DNA of 64,000 nucleotides from Adiantum capillus-veneris (GCA_014529385.2 CM043948.1:75040791-75104790), one strand, 5' to 3'. Shown: positions 33,617-44,681, counted from the first letter of the stretch. The notes: generated by a model from the letters alone, not told the origin. Numbers and translations are program-made.

Positions 33617-33769
33617 TGACAGGCGCAAAGCGCAAAACGGACCCTGATGGCCAACGCCAGGACCGTGCATGTCGAGCTTGTCACGGTAAGTGAACAGGGG
33701 GCACCACCTAGCTTTGAGCGGCTAGGATGCGGACAACGCTAATTTAAAATAGCACAAACACTGCACACC

Positions 33770-33845
<76 letters not shown>

Positions 33846-34940
33846 GTAGGTGATGAAAACCCCTCTGAATGTGAGGGAATCTTGATTCAAAGCGATATTT
33901 ACAGAAACCTTAGTTTTGACGAGATGGCAACTATGGTGATAGAGAGATAGAGAGAGATGGTGAGAGATAGAGAGCCTATAGTGTGTTCTCTAGAGAAAAT
34001 TCCATATACACAAAGATTCTACTCGTGTGTGGCGACCCTTGGAGTCAGGGTGTGTGTATGGCTTCGTTCTCAAGTGTTGACTCCCAAGTGCTCCACCAAG
34101 TGCTGCCAGTCTTGCAAGTGCCCTAGTCCCCCAAGTGCTCAAGTGACCCAAAATGCTCTCCCCGTCGCCCTTGATAGTGACCTCTTAGTGCCCTTTTATA
34201 GGTGCAAGCTGCATTAGTTTAGGATAATTTGATTAGGTTAGGGCTCTAATCAGGAGAGACAAAGCAAGGAGCCGGGTTCCAGATGGTTGATGCTTGCTTT
34301 GTTTTATGAGAACTTTTAAATAATATCTCCTAGGTGGGCCTTTGTGACCATCACCTAGAGAGAGATGGCAATATACAATTGGTTTTTATACAAGATTTTG
34401 GCTTGAAAATGAGAAAAATAATATCCTACGGATATATTGCGGAGATACATTGTCGTGGACAAGATGTCGGTGAATGGTGGGCCTCGCTGGTGCGTCGGTG
34501 TAGCGGGTTTTCCACTTTCGTGGTCGACCGGGGCATGCCTTCAGCATCATTTCCTGAACCGTGGTCGCCATCTCATGATTTGACGTCTTTTTGTTGTTGT
34601 GTTGGGCGTCGATCTCGAGTTTCTTCTTTGGTTTCGCCTTCTTGTGCATGTGTATGGCGTGCTGTGTTTGTTTGATTGTGTGCGTGCGAGTGTAATGCAC
34701 TCGTGTATGTATGTGCAGGTGCTCGTAAGTGCGTATGTGTGTGGGTGTATGTAACTGTGTGAGGGTCTAGGTGCTTGTGAGTGTGTGTATGTGTGTATGG
34801 GGTTGTGTGTGGGTGTGTAAGTGTGTGTGTGTAGGTAACGAGGGAGAGAGAGAGAGCTTATGCGCCCTATGGGCTGCCGACAAGAGAACGAGAGAGGGAG
34901 AGTCAACGGGAGTGAGGGAGAGAGAGCGAGAGAGAGCGTG

Positions 34941-35000
<60 letters not shown>

Positions 35001-35625
35001 TTCTATTGCGCCCTCTTGGGCTGGTGACAACACCGAGAGAGGGAGAGTCTGGCTGCACTAGATAATGAAGGAGAGAGAGAAGTTGACTTGCACCTGGCTG
35101 AGGGAAGAGAGAGAGAGAGAGGGATAATGGAGGAGAGGGGGGGGGGAGGTGATGCCAAGGGAGGGGCGGCCCCTGTAGGTGCACGCGTGAGCAAGGGGGG
35201 AAGAGAGGTGGTAGTAGTGCAGGGGAAGGAAAAAAATGATTTTTTATATTATTTTGCATTATTAAGCTTCCCCGATTGGGGCTCATTCCCCCGGCCGCGG
35301 CTCGTCAAAGCCTATCGGAGGGCTAATGATGGGCAGTGACGGGCCATGAACAGGGGTGCCACCAGAGTTGGGCCGCGTGGGCCATGGCAAGGGGGCAAGC
35401 GGAGCCCGTGGTGTTGACAGGGCATGACGCCATGCGGGATGACGGGCGGGGTATAACGCCAAGCTTGGCGAGAGCATGGGAGGGTCAGGGCCTGCAGCAG
35501 GCGGTTGAGGGGCTGATGAGGGTGTGACAAGCTAGGTGACGTTGGCAAGGCCAAGAGGGGAAGGGAATCTGCAGTCCCAGCCTGTGAGTGGCAAGGGGCG
35601 GGTGATGCCATAAATGAGGGTGGCA
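33617..35625 (-). repeat. E3 3' LTR
   Basis: It matches 47545-49579 throughout. Both copies hold GA tracts at the same places (33774-33844 and 34950-34996 here), a GT-rich stretch near 34680-34830 and a GC-rich end with gcaaggggcgggtgatgcca. It begins TGACAGG on the + strand. No polypurine tract is visible right of 35625, so the outer part of this LTR or the adjacent interior may be deleted. Long Ser/Leu or Pro-rich frames here are repeat artefacts. Confidence 0.85.
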
Positions 35626-35986
35626 TATTGTATTGGAGCAGGCAGGTCTTCTCCTACGGAGAGCCTTTCAGTAACTAGAAGATAACTCATTTTCCTCTTT
35701 TTTCAAAGTGTTAGCAAGGATACTCGAGGTCTTCTATATTCGCAGATGAAGGGCTAAAAATGCGCCATTCGTGGGCCACCAGTCGATGAAGGCATTGTCG
35801 AACCCTCCAGCGGTGTCACCGTGCTTCGAGCAAAGGAAAAAGAAATGTTTCTCTTTTTTTTTTTGATTTTTTAAAACCGGCTATCCTTAGCCCTCCCCTT
35901 TTGGCTAGAGGCATTCATGTCTCTAGCCCTACCTTTGATTCTTCTTCAGCTGATCTATAGGATCCGATATCGAGTTGCCTTTTGAA

Positions 35987-37075
35987 CTAGCCATTCGATT
36001 TGGCCATTGGTGAGATTTTTGGGATATCCATGAATATGCAATAGGTCTGAATGATAGCTTGTTCCTTGGAATAATGCGGGCTGATAAAATGGAAGCCAAT
36101 GGCTTCCAGAACTTTATGCCACTGTCCTCCTAGATCCCAAGTGAAGAATAGGATCATTATCTGCAGTGTCTGAACAATAAATTTTGCATGCCAAATAGGA
36201 CCAAATTTGTAACCACTAGTAGCGAGAGGAAAAATGAGCATCTTGGCTCCTGCAAAGGCAAAACTGAAAATTATGATTCCCAAGAGTGTGCCAAGAATCC
36301 ACCATATATGGCCGCCTTGTTGGTGTAGTGAGCTCCAGTTGTCTTCAAAATCTTGCTTACTACCACGACTGGAAAAACCAACAAGCATATCATGCTCCTC
36401 TTGGGTGTGCTCAAACATGTCAGCTGTCTTTTCTGATGTTGATAGTAAGCCACATACCTTGCGGCTTAAATACAAGCGTAATCCACTCACCTCTCTCCAA
36501 AGAGAGGATGCACTACTTTTATAAATTTGCACCAAATTGGGAATGAGGCCTTCATTCTTGCATTCTATCAGCCTTTTGTCTATCCATGGCTCCTTAACTT
36601 TTATCTCCATGCCAATCATACCTCTATATGTCCTAGTGGTTAACCATAGCCATAGGTATGATGCATCCCATGCAAACACAATGCTCCATTGTGAAGGAGT
36701 CTGGAACATCCTTAAAAGGTTGGCAACATATTGATCATCAAACTTACTCTGAACACCCTCACATAAACTATAGGCATTACCCATCTCCAAGTCTATGACA
36801 CTACACAATAAAGTCTTGCTCGGCTGCCAAGCCTCTGGAACAATATCTAGATCCAAACCTTCATTTATACTTACCTCTTTGTTATGGTCCTCTCGTAAAA
36901 CTTCCTTGATGCAGGATGCCTTCAACTTGCTACACTGTTCTTGGTCCATGCTAGTGCATAGGCTTCTGTTTTCAAAGCCCTCCCCTTTGCTTGATACGTT
37001 GTCCATCTTCTGCAAAGCCTTGCTAGCAGGCTGGTCTTCCTCTTCTCTTGTATCTCCATGCTCTTTGCATTTCTC
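35987..37075 (-). CDS. Unknown E3 protein with a hydrophobic, membrane-like segment, next to the 3' LTR
   Basis: The frame is open from a TAA at about 37078 to 35987; there is no clear ATG before MDNVSS near 37005. About 340 residues: a charged N-terminal part (EEEDQPASKALQKMDN), a middle part with AYSLCEGVQSKFDDQYVANL and SIVFAWDASYLWLWLTTRTY, and near residue 240 a strongly hydrophobic run IWWILGTLLGIIIFSFAFAG followed by KMLIFPLATSGYKFGPIW. The run is long enough to span a membrane. I do not recognise the family. Its place just before the 3' LTR is where envelope-like frames sit in some plant elements, but I see no signal peptide, fusion peptide or cleavage site, so an envelope role is only a possibility. 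Stops upstream in the same frame suggest it is the end of a longer decayed polyprotein. Confidence 0.5.
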   Translation of the reverse strand, partial: EKCKEHGDTREEEDQPASKALQKMDNVSSKGEGFENRSLCTSMDQEQCSKLKASCIKEVLREDHNKEVSINEGLDLDIVPEAWQPSKTLLCSVIDLEMGNAYSLCEGVQSKFDDQYVANLLRMFQTPSQWSIVFAWDASYLWLWLTTRTYRGMIGMEIKVKEPWIDKRLIECKNEGLIPNLVQIYKSSASSLWREVSGLRLYLSRKVCGLLSTSEKTADMFEHTQEEHDMLVGFSSRGSKQDFEDNWSSLHQQGGHIWWILGTLLGIIIFSFAFAGAKMLIFPLATSGYKFGPIWHAKFIVQTLQIMILFFTWDLGGQWHKVLEAIGFHFISPHYSKEQAIIQTYCIFMDIPKISPMAKSNG

Positions 37076-37170
37076 TTACTCTGACGAGTCTTGATCAACA
37101 CTTTACACCTTCTTACCCTTACTGCCCCAATGCTGTCGATTGATCGCTTTGGTGTCTATTTCATCCAAGG

Positions 37171-37793
37171 TTAGAGATGTACTAACATTTGTAACACGGT
37201 TTTCTTACTTACCTCCTTCACTGGGGTAGCATCTTTTGATTCTTTAACCTCTTGTTCCACTGCTTCAGTCCTTTGAACAAACTTCTCGCTTGACCCTTCT
37301 TCTGTTATCTTTATCTTGACTTCTTTTGCAAGACCAATGAAACTTAGTGTGTGGCTACCAATTGGTGGTGGGCGTAGAATGAGTGTAAGTGGTGATTGTG
37401 GCGGTAGTTGCATTGGTGGTAGTAGGACTTGAACTGGCTGGGGTTGCACAACTGGTGGTGGGATTTGAACATGTGGGATTGGTTGCCTGGGCGATGGTGG
37501 TCTCGCCCTTGGTGGAGAAATCTGATTCTATCTTCCTCCTCTATTGAAGTTTTGCCTTCTCGGATGTGGGCACTAATACATGCCATGGCCGTCCTCCCCA
37601 CAATTGTAGCAATGGTGTTATTGGTTTTGCCTTCGTTGTCCTCTCCCTTCTCTGGATTATTGACAGGTGCATGCCCTTGCTGCAGCAAATGCACATATAG
37701 ACTTTCAAGTTGAGTAGTGATGTGATTCAACATGTCTTGCTGCTCTTCTGATGCCTCTTGTGGTTGAGTTCTCTGAGTGGTTGTTGCAGTCAT
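37171..37793 (-). pseudogene. E3 gag-like frame with CCHC knuckle and Pro-rich tail
   Basis: The frame 37793-37344 begins MTATTTQRTQPQEASEEQQD and stays hydrophilic. Shifting frame near 37600 gives CYNCGEDGHGMY, then a stop codon in the X position, then CPHP, i.e. a CX2CX4HX4C knuckle with one stop inside. After this comes a Pro/Gln-rich stretch (PQPVQVLLPPMQLPPQSP) and an acidic-basic tail ending at 37171. This is the make-up of a gag C-terminus. Confidence 0.6.
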
Positions 37794-38078
37794 TGGGGTC
37801 AGTCGGACTAAGCTCGATTCCTCTTACTCGTTGAACCCTTTTTTATCCGGAATGACTTAGTGATCCATAAAGGTTTATACATCGGTGAAAACTTGAGCAA
37901 GAACTAAGAAAAGCGCAAGGCTAGAATAGAATGAATATGCTTACATCAAAAGAGAGATAGTAATCCAGAAGGGGCAAGATGATGGGACGTGGGGATCTAA
38001 GGATTTCATCAAGCATCTCTGCTCCGAATAGGAAAACAATATTTTGCTGGTAGAATATCTTCCTATCAATGTACACGT
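37794..38078 (-). other. E3 interior next to the E4 insertion, no gene
   Basis: This short stretch joins the gag-like frame to the left end of E4. No frame longer than about 69 residues and no motif is seen. Confidence 0.4.
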
Positions 38079-39220
38079 TGTGAGCGGGATGGAAACACAC
38101 ACAACGCCTCTATAATGACCCGACACACACTCTTGGGATGATACACACACACATTATGGGGCACCACTCGGCTTACACAACCAGCCTGGTCGAGACAGGA
38201 AACACACAGATGGAGTGAGAAGAGAGAGATTTCCCACTTGCCCACTCAACACTCACACATACACACTCACACACACACTCTCAATTCAGCTCAAAGGAGG
38301 AAAATTGCTGTTGTTTAGACTCAATGAAGCTCAGCCCAACACCAATGGGGCAAATAGTTTACACAGTATGGAGGAAATACACCAGATACAACCACAAAGT
38401 TAAGCAGAGGCTTCACTCACCGGAGAAGATTACACAGAAAAACAACAGAAAATCTGTGAGGAATTTGGCAAAATGGACAGCGCCATTGCGTCCGAAACGC
38501 CCAAAAACCCCACCCTACAATGTCACAGTGCTCAAATCCGACCTCGGATGAGCAGTTTAGGGCCAAAAAATGCTCCAAAAACAGCAAAAACACACTTGCG
38601 GCTGTTCCTCCTCTCTTCTCCACATTTTTTCTGGTCTTCTCTCTGTTTTTTCAGTTCCCACACTTAACTTTATTAGTTGGGCACCCTTGGCCTTTTAGAT
38701 GACCTCAAACGGACCCCGAACAGGCCAAAAACTGACCTCCCAGTGCATAATTGTCACCTTTTTGCATCATCTGCACACCTGGCACTCATTTCTTTTCAAT
38801 AATGCGTCTCGCAACCACGTGAAGTGGCCCCAAAAATTGGTCCTAATGATGACTTTTCTGCATAACTCTCACAAGAAAACACCCACGTTGTGTCCGTATT
38901 CATCCACGTGCAAATATTGACCCCGTTCGGCCTCCTGACGCCACTAGATGCCATCTGACGCACCTGCTTACCTCATGTCGTCGGCCCGTGGATAGCTTCC
39001 TCGAGAAGTTTTACGCGCCAACAACTCTTCTTTATTATAGAAAAAACACAGTGGTACTGGTAATATTGAAAATCGATGCACTATGTACACCCTGTCCTAC
39101 CTGTACACATGTGGGCCCCACGTAACCACCTGGCTCTGAAAAATGGGCAATTCTTTATTTGATGCACCATGCATGTATATGTGCATATGCGCAATCCCTT
39201 GCTCCAAAAAACTCCTGACA
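38079..39220 (-). repeat. E4 3' LTR
   Basis: It begins TGTGAGCGGG and ends CTCCTGACA on the + strand, matching 45610-46753 with few differences and nearly identical length. The closeness of the two copies fits a recent insertion. Confidence 0.93.
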
Positions 39221-39238
39221 TAATTTGCCCATCCCCTA
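39221..39238 (-). promoter_or_regulatory. E4 polypurine tract
   Basis: The minus-strand stretch AGGGGATGGGCAAATTA lies directly before the 3' LTR. It is purine-rich though not a perfect tract. Confidence 0.65.
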
Positions 39239-39248
39239 GCCTGCTAGA

Positions 39249-39542
39249 TCATTCATGATCAGCAGCAGCAAAGAGAGATATGAGACTCGCCGCATCACAG
39301 GTCTCCTCATCCCTCACCAACACTGCTTGATCCACAGACAGCTCATCTTGCTCCACCATCATCAATCTAGCATGATACAATTTAAGACGCAATCCATTTA
39401 CCCTTGACTTATGTAGAACACCATCCAGGTTAGCCAGCTGATATGTGCCGTTTGGAAAACACTCCACTACCTTGAAAGGGCCTTCCCACTTAATTTGAAA
39501 CTTCTTTTGGAAGGTGTTGTACAGCTTACTGTTGTAGCGCAA
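39249..39542 (-). CDS. E4 integrase C-terminal segment
   Basis: The frame reads YNTFQKKFQIKWEGPFKVVE then NGTYQLANLDGVLHKSRVNG, the C-terminal DNA-binding part of Tat integrases. It is in the same frame as the integrase core and separated from it only by a TAG at 39546-39548, so the two were one protein. It stops at 39249, only 28 bases before the 3' LTR, which leaves no room for an envelope frame. Confidence 0.85.
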   Translation of the reverse strand: MRYNSKLYNTFQKKFQIKWEGPFKVVECFPNGTYQLANLDGVLHKSRVNGLRLKLYHARLMMVEQDELSVDQAVLVRDEETCDAASLISLFAAADHE

Positions 39543-39545
39543 AAC

Positions 39546-40532
39546 CTAGTCATGTTTCTTGATACCCTTACTTTTGACCTTTTCATTTATCTTTGCCAAA
39601 GCCTTATCCTGCTTCTGCCCATAATGCTCCAATGCGCTCATCCTATCCAACTGGACCTCTTGTAACTGCAAGAGCCTCTCTTTGAATGCATCACTAGGCG
39701 GCCCAAGCAACTTCTCTAACATCTTGACCACAGGTAACCCTACCTCCACAGGCAATAGTGCTTCCTTTCCATACACCAAATGAAATGGAGTAAACCCTGT
39801 ACCTGTCTTCACCGAAGTACGGTAAGCCCATAATGCACTAGGCAATTCCAAATCCCAATTCTTTCCTTGGTGCTTTGTCACTTTAGAAAGAATTTGTACC
39901 AACTCACCATTGAATCTTTCATTTAAGCCATTACACTGCGGGTAATAAGGAGTGGTATGCTGGTGCCTAATCTTCATCTTTGCGCATAAGAAGTCTAGCA
40001 GTTTAGCTCTAAATCCTGGCCGCTTATCTGAAAGTACCTCTAATGGCACCCCAAACTTGCAACATATTTCATCATACACAAATTTTGCCACATCCTTTGT
40101 AGTGATCTGTTTTACTGCTATAGCCTCTGCCCATCTAGAGAGATAGTCCACTGCCGTCAAGATATATCTTTTGCCCCTGCTTGTGATAGGTAACAGGCCT
40201 ATTGCATTAATCCCCCACTTTTCAAACACATCAAACGCCATAATGGTTTTTTGTAGCTTTGGCTTCAACACTCTCTTCCCAAATGCTTGACACCTATTGC
40301 AAGACCTACACCAATGGTGAACATCCTTGTGCAAACTAGGCCATACATGCCCCTCTTGCAAAATCTTATGCAAGGTGATCTTTAGAGCAAAATGGCCACC
40401 ACATGCGCCTTCATGATTCTCTTCCAACACTCTGTAAAGCTCCTCTCGCCAAGGTACACGTCTCAACACGAGATCAGCCCCTTTCATGTATAAGACATCA
40501 CCAATCAATTTGTACATGTATGCTCTACGCAC
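39546..40532 (-). CDS. E4 integrase, first catalytic Asp replaced by Asn
   Basis: A 328-residue frame with an HHCC zinc domain (HEGACGGHF ... CRSCNRCQ, about residues 40-85). In the core the usual KWGIDxxGP reads KWGINAIGLL at about residue 107, so the first metal-binding Asp is Asn. The second Asp (EVLSDKRPGF) and the Glu (YYPQCNGLNE), 35 residues apart, are present. An integrase without the first Asp should be inactive, so this copy could not insert itself unless helped. The HHCC begins shortly after the ATG-like start, so the frame is nearly complete at its N-terminus. Confidence 0.92.
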   Translation of the reverse strand: MRRAYMYKLIGDVLYMKGADLVLRRVPWREELYRVLEENHEGACGGHFALKITLHKILQEGHVWPSLHKDVHHWCRSCNRCQAFGKRVLKPKLQKTIMAFDVFEKWGINAIGLLPITSRGKRYILTAVDYLSRWAEAIAVKQITTKDVAKFVYDEICCKFGVPLEVLSDKRPGFRAKLLDFLCAKMKIRHQHTTPYYPQCNGLNERFNGELVQILSKVTKHQGKNWDLELPSALWAYRTSVKTGTGFTPFHLVYGKEALLPVEVGLPVVKMLEKLLGPPSDAFKERLLQLQEVQLDRMSALEHYGQKQDKALAKINEKVKSKGIKKHD

Positions 40533-41060
40533 AAAGCCATACTTCTTAGAATCTCCTTTGGAATGATTCCAGTTAGCAAAAACTCCTCTTCTTGAGCCAA
40601 ACTTTCCCGGCCATGATAAAGAGGTAAAGTGGTCCTCAACACAAATAGCTTCCCAATCATGCCTTGAGCTACTTCACGTGCTTCTCCATTTAGAGCACGT
40701 TCAATGTGTCTGATGATCCATGCTTCAAACTTTTTTAACAGGCCTTTAATTCTGAAGCACATTTCCTTCAATGAGGTGTTCTTGCTCTTCCACACACCCA
40801 GCACTTGCTTCACCACTAACAAGGCATCACCTTTTATGCTCAACCTTCGAACCCCATGCTTCAAACAAATGTGTAATCCGGCTTCCAGAGTAGCATATTC
40901 AGCCTCATTATTACTATGAGCATCCAATTTGAACCCTCTCTTGCATACTAGCTTCCCCTATGGATCATAAAGTGCTATACCCCCTGAAGGTGCATCATGG
41001 CTCTTTCTGTATGAACCATCAAAGAACAACACATCTACATTGCTGATCTGTGGCACTTCT
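40505..41060 (-). pseudogene. E4 second RNase H domain (Tat-type), one stop
   Basis: The minus strand reads VDVLFFDGSYRKSHDAPSGG (catalytic Asp in FDGS), a TAG near 40961, then SNNEAEYATLEAGLHI (catalytic Glu) and IKGDALLVVKQVLG (catalytic Asp), ending in HIERALNGEAREVAQG. This is the extra RNase H that marks Tat elements, distinct from the Ty3 RNase H just upstream. Apart from the stop the domain looks whole. The frame from 40927 overlaps the integrase frame by 28 bases in another register. Confidence 0.88.
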
Positions 41061-41073
41061 TCAACTACCTTTC

Positions 41074-43497
41074 TCACCACCTCTTCCTTAACAATAAGGG
41101 GATTCTCCTTGTAGTCAACAAATCAGCTAGGGTAGCCCTTGTACTATCTTCCAACAGAAAAGAGAACTCAAACTCTTGCAGCACAATTACCCATTTCTTC
41201 ACCACATTTGACATGTTAGTACCATTAATTAATTGTGGCAAAAAGGTATAACTCGTCAAGAAAACAAAAGTCCGTGGTAGCAAGTAATGACGAAATCGTC
41301 GACAAGCAAATATTACACTGGCCATCACTAGCTCTACTTCCGAGAACTTTCTCTCCGCTACCAACTTCACTCGGCTTGCACAATACACTGGCCTCATATA
41401 GTGGTTGCCCTTCCCCTTTTGCAATAGCATGGCTCCAATGGCATCATCCCCTACTGATGGATTTACATAAAACACTTTCTCCCAATCAGGGGCCCGCATG
41501 GCTGACAACCCCCCTAACACCTCTTTCACCTCTTGAAACACTTCTTCACACTTGTCATCCCATTGCAATGGATCATGCTTTGCCACTTGCTGTAATGGAT
41601 AAAGAAGATGCGAAGATAATGGAATAAACCGTGCCATGTACTTCACTTTGTGTATAAAAGTTGCCAATTTCTTCGTACTCGTAGGTGATGGAAGAAGAAT
41701 AATAGACTTATCCTTATCTGGATCAGCCTCAATGCCATTTTCTGACACCATATGGCCCAATAACTTCACCCTTGGCTGTGCTAGATGACATTTCTTTGGA
41801 TTTAGTTGTCCTCCACATTCATTATATCGAGCCAATACCATCTGCAGCTTCTCATGATGTTCAACCCTACTGCTGTAGACACAGAAGTCATCCATGAAAG
41901 CTTTAACGCAACTACCAATGAATGGTTCCAATACCCAATTTGCTCTCTCTTGATAGAAGGAAGGTCCATTTGACAACCCAAATGGCAATATTGTGTAGCA
42001 ATAGCAGCCCCATGGTGTAATAAAAGTGGTCTTTGTGCGGTCTTTAAGAGAAATCTTCAATTGAAAATAGCCTGAAAAACCATCACACACACTGTACCTC
42101 TCATAACCTACCATTGAATCCAAGATCTGATCGATGAATGGAAGAGGATATGGGTTCTTCTTAGTAGCTGCGTTTAAGGGTTTAAAATCTACACAAATTC
42201 TCCACTTCCCATCCTTCTTTGGATTGACTACAACTGGACTCACCCATTCTGTGGTTTCCACAGGGACTATGAACCCTGCCTTCAACAACTTGTCCACCTC
42301 TTCTCGCAAGGCTTCCTTTTGCTCTTGACCCATCCTTCTTAGCGTTTGCCGCACTGGCTTAGCACCTTCTTTCAGCTCTATATCCATCTCTTCGCCCTTG
42401 AACCCTCTGATCTCTTCATATGAAGTAATGAACAAATCCGGAAAACTAGCCAGCATGTGCAAATATATATCCTTCTCCATAGCTGAGAGGTCTCCACTGA
42501 TCATTTGTGTCATCAATTCCTGCTTCTTTGACAACTCAACCTTGGTTTGCATCAGCCCTTCAATCACTTCATAAGGCCCTTCACTTTCATCTTCAACCTC
42601 ATTCGCAAATGCAACTAAACCAAACTCCTGGATTTCTTTATCCATCAAAAGAAATGCAACATCAGTATCCTCATCATTGCTGGTAGTGCTATCACTGTCC
42701 TCATCTGTCACCGTGGAAGAGTCTTCATCACTAGAGTCATCCTCATCTTCATAAAGCTCCTCTAATCGTTTCCTTGTGTCCATATTATAAAGCTTTTTGG
42801 TACCTATCTTTCCATAGAGGCTAATCGTACCATGTCGCCAATCTTGAACAGCTCCCACTGCACGTAACCATGGTCTGCCCAGTATAATAGGATATGCTCC
42901 CAACCCTGCTGGAATCACATGAAAATCAACCACTGCCTTTGCATCATATGCCTCCACTTCTAAGCTCTTTACAACACCCAAGCATTTTACTTTTTGATGG
43001 TTTGCCAATCTGATATGAAAACCTGACACCCCAGCCACTGTGAGACCCATCTTCTCAACGCATGAGTGTGTTATGACGCATATTTGGGCTCCGCCATCCA
43101 CATAACCTTGTCCCAAATTTTTTCTTTTATGACACACATCTACTATTGGACAAATGTCTGGTAGCTCATCCATTGCCAACACCTTTACTGAACCTCTCTC
43201 TAGCTCTTTCTCCATTGGGTTAACCATCCTCTTCCACTGTCGCTTTAGCTTAGGCACCATCTCTATAAGCTGCCCAAAAGTAACATCTGCCTTCCTGCTC
43301 GTCAGATCCTCCTTCAAGTCATAGCTTAATTGCCCATCCCCTATTGGAAAATCTGAAACATGAAACTTTCGACGAGATCTCCTTTTTCTCTTGGCCTTGA
43401 CATCCTCACCTTCATGGCTCTTTCCTTTCTTCTTACTAGGACCTGGGGCACTTCTTCCTTCCTTATCCTCTGTGGTCCTCTTCCCAATAGGCATCAC
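41074..43497 (-). CDS. E4 protease, reverse transcriptase and first RNase H
   Basis: An 807-residue frame. After a basic start (KKKGKSHEGEDVKAKRKRRS) the protease loop YVDGGAQICVITHSC lies at about residue 133. The RT has KDGKWRICVDFKPLNAAT (about 430), YSVCDGFSGYFQLKI, TTFITPWGCYCYTILPFGLS and the catalytic AFMDDFCVYSS (about 533). The RNase H at about 680 reads VNPSVGDDAIGAMLLQ, where the usual catalytic VDAS has become VNPS, then KFSEVELVMASVIFACRRFR. The frame ends at 41074 after a frameshift near 41113; one base over, the text runs on into the second RNase H. The start overlaps the end of gag in the -1 frame (ATC AAA GCT AGA), so programmed frameshifting is possible. Confidence 0.93.
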   Translation of the reverse strand: MMPIGKRTTEDKEGRSAPGPSKKKGKSHEGEDVKAKRKRRSRRKFHVSDFPIGDGQLSYDLKEDLTSRKADVTFGQLIEMVPKLKRQWKRMVNPMEKELERGSVKVLAMDELPDICPIVDVCHKRKNLGQGYVDGGAQICVITHSCVEKMGLTVAGVSGFHIRLANHQKVKCLGVVKSLEVEAYDAKAVVDFHVIPAGLGAYPIILGRPWLRAVGAVQDWRHGTISLYGKIGTKKLYNMDTRKRLEELYEDEDDSSDEDSSTVTDEDSDSTTSNDEDTDVAFLLMDKEIQEFGLVAFANEVEDESEGPYEVIEGLMQTKVELSKKQELMTQMISGDLSAMEKDIYLHMLASFPDLFITSYEEIRGFKGEEMDIELKEGAKPVRQTLRRMGQEQKEALREEVDKLLKAGFIVPVETTEWVSPVVVNPKKDGKWRICVDFKPLNAATKKNPYPLPFIDQILDSMVGYERYSVCDGFSGYFQLKISLKDRTKTTFITPWGCYCYTILPFGLSNGPSFYQERANWVLEPFIGSCVKAFMDDFCVYSSRVEHHEKLQMVLARYNECGGQLNPKKCHLAQPRVKLLGHMVSENGIEADPDKDKSIILLPSPTSTKKLATFIHKVKYMARFIPLSSHLLYPLQQVAKHDPLQWDDKCEEVFQEVKEVLGGLSAMRAPDWEKVFYVNPSVGDDAIGAMLLQKGKGNHYMRPVYCASRVKLVAERKFSEVELVMASVIFACRRFRHYLLPRTFVFLTSYTFLPQLINGTNMSNVVKKWVIVLQEFEFSFLLEDSTRATLADLLTTRRIPLLLRKRW

Positions 43498-44681
43498 TAA
43501 GTATCCTCTAGCTTTGATGCCTTCTCCAAGGTGACTACACTTAGCAGTTTTGTCTTTCCCTTTTCCTCCTGGGTCAGTCCACTGGTTCCTTCGTCTCCCT
43601 TAATTTCGATGCCATAATCATTTGACCTAGTTAGCACCTGTCTTGGCAATGGATACATGTCTCCCCCCATCCTTGGTGGCTTATCACATTGCGGGCTGAT
43701 GTGACCCAACTCTCCACAATTATAACATGTGGGCGTCTGCCTCCAAAACCTACCATTGCTTTGTCCAACACCATTCTTAGGCCTTTCTTCACCTCCTGGC
43801 TGATTTGCAAACCTCCCTCGACCTGGATTATTTCCCACTTAACCTAGCATGTTTAGGCTAAGATTCTTCATCAAATCTACCACTTGCCTCATGTCTTGCC
43901 TTAGCCCATCATCTTGCACCGATGTAGTGACCACTGCTGGCATAACCTGAGTAGTAACAGGAACCACTGGTTCATGATGAACCCCTGACATGTGACATTG
44001 TAAAGACTCTAGAGGCTGAAATTCAGACCTCATGGGCAAAGACTCCACCCCTAACTGGCTCATTTTCTTCAGCTTCCACTCTTTGTTCCTTGCTACCTCT
44101 AGTGCATCTTCATATGTCCTAGGCTTCTTTAGCTCCACTCTCCAACGTATATTCTCCCAAAGACCAGCCAAGAACCTGTCCTTCTTCATCATGTCAGGCG
44201 GGGGTACCTGTGGTGCTAAGGCCTTGCACATCCTCTCCCATGCCAATGAGAACTTACGTATGTACGCATCTACTGGCTCACCTTCCTTTTGCACCAAACC
44301 TTGTACTTCTTGCCACACTTTGTCACGATCTTCTATCTTCACAAACTCCACTTCCAACCCATGCCTTAGATTGTCCCAACTCAATCTTACAGGTGGATCC
44401 GTTGCACGCAACTCCTCTCCAAATGTTTTGGACCAGACTCGTGCATCACTCTTCAAACAAATTTGGAGAAGACGTAACATCTGCGCAGGGTCATGAATCT
44501 GGTTGCTAATGCAGGCAACCTCCATCTTTTCCAAAAAATCTTCCACATCTTCATCGCTTCTTCCATGAAAATCCGGATAAGAGAAATCCATGGCTACCCA
44601 AGTCACAATGCTTTGAGAACCCCTTTGAACACACGTGCAAGAACCCAAAACTTTTACTGACTCAATTCCCAGAAAATTCAA
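43497..44681 (-). CDS. E4 gag with CCHC knuckle, one in-frame stop
   Basis: The first part (44681-43839, 280 residues) is a capsid domain: YPDFHGRSDEDVEDFLEKME, LRLLQICLKSDARVWSKTF, EGEPVDAYIRKFSLAWERMC, RFLAGLWENIRWRVEL. A TAA at 43839-43841 interrupts, and the same frame goes on to 43497 with the knuckle CYNCGELGHISPQC (CX2CX4HX4C). A better start than 44681 may be the Met of VAMDFSYPDF about 30 residues in. Gag packages the element RNA in virus-like particles in the cytoplasm. Confidence 0.9.

Noticed and set aside
33957-34675. Frames of 86-113 residues within the E3 LTR, e.g. 34334-34675
   Set aside because: They lie in LTR sequence, are not preserved as the same frame in the other LTR (47800-48600), and have no domain.
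38079-39220. Several 60-75 residue frames in the E4 LTRs, present in both copies
   Set aside because: Their preservation in the two LTRs follows from LTR identity, not from coding selection.
41235-41627. Plus-strand frame of 130 residues, and others such as 44032-44496 and 46905-47300
   Set aside because: These are antisense shadows of E4 RNase H, E4 gag and the E3 knuckle frame.
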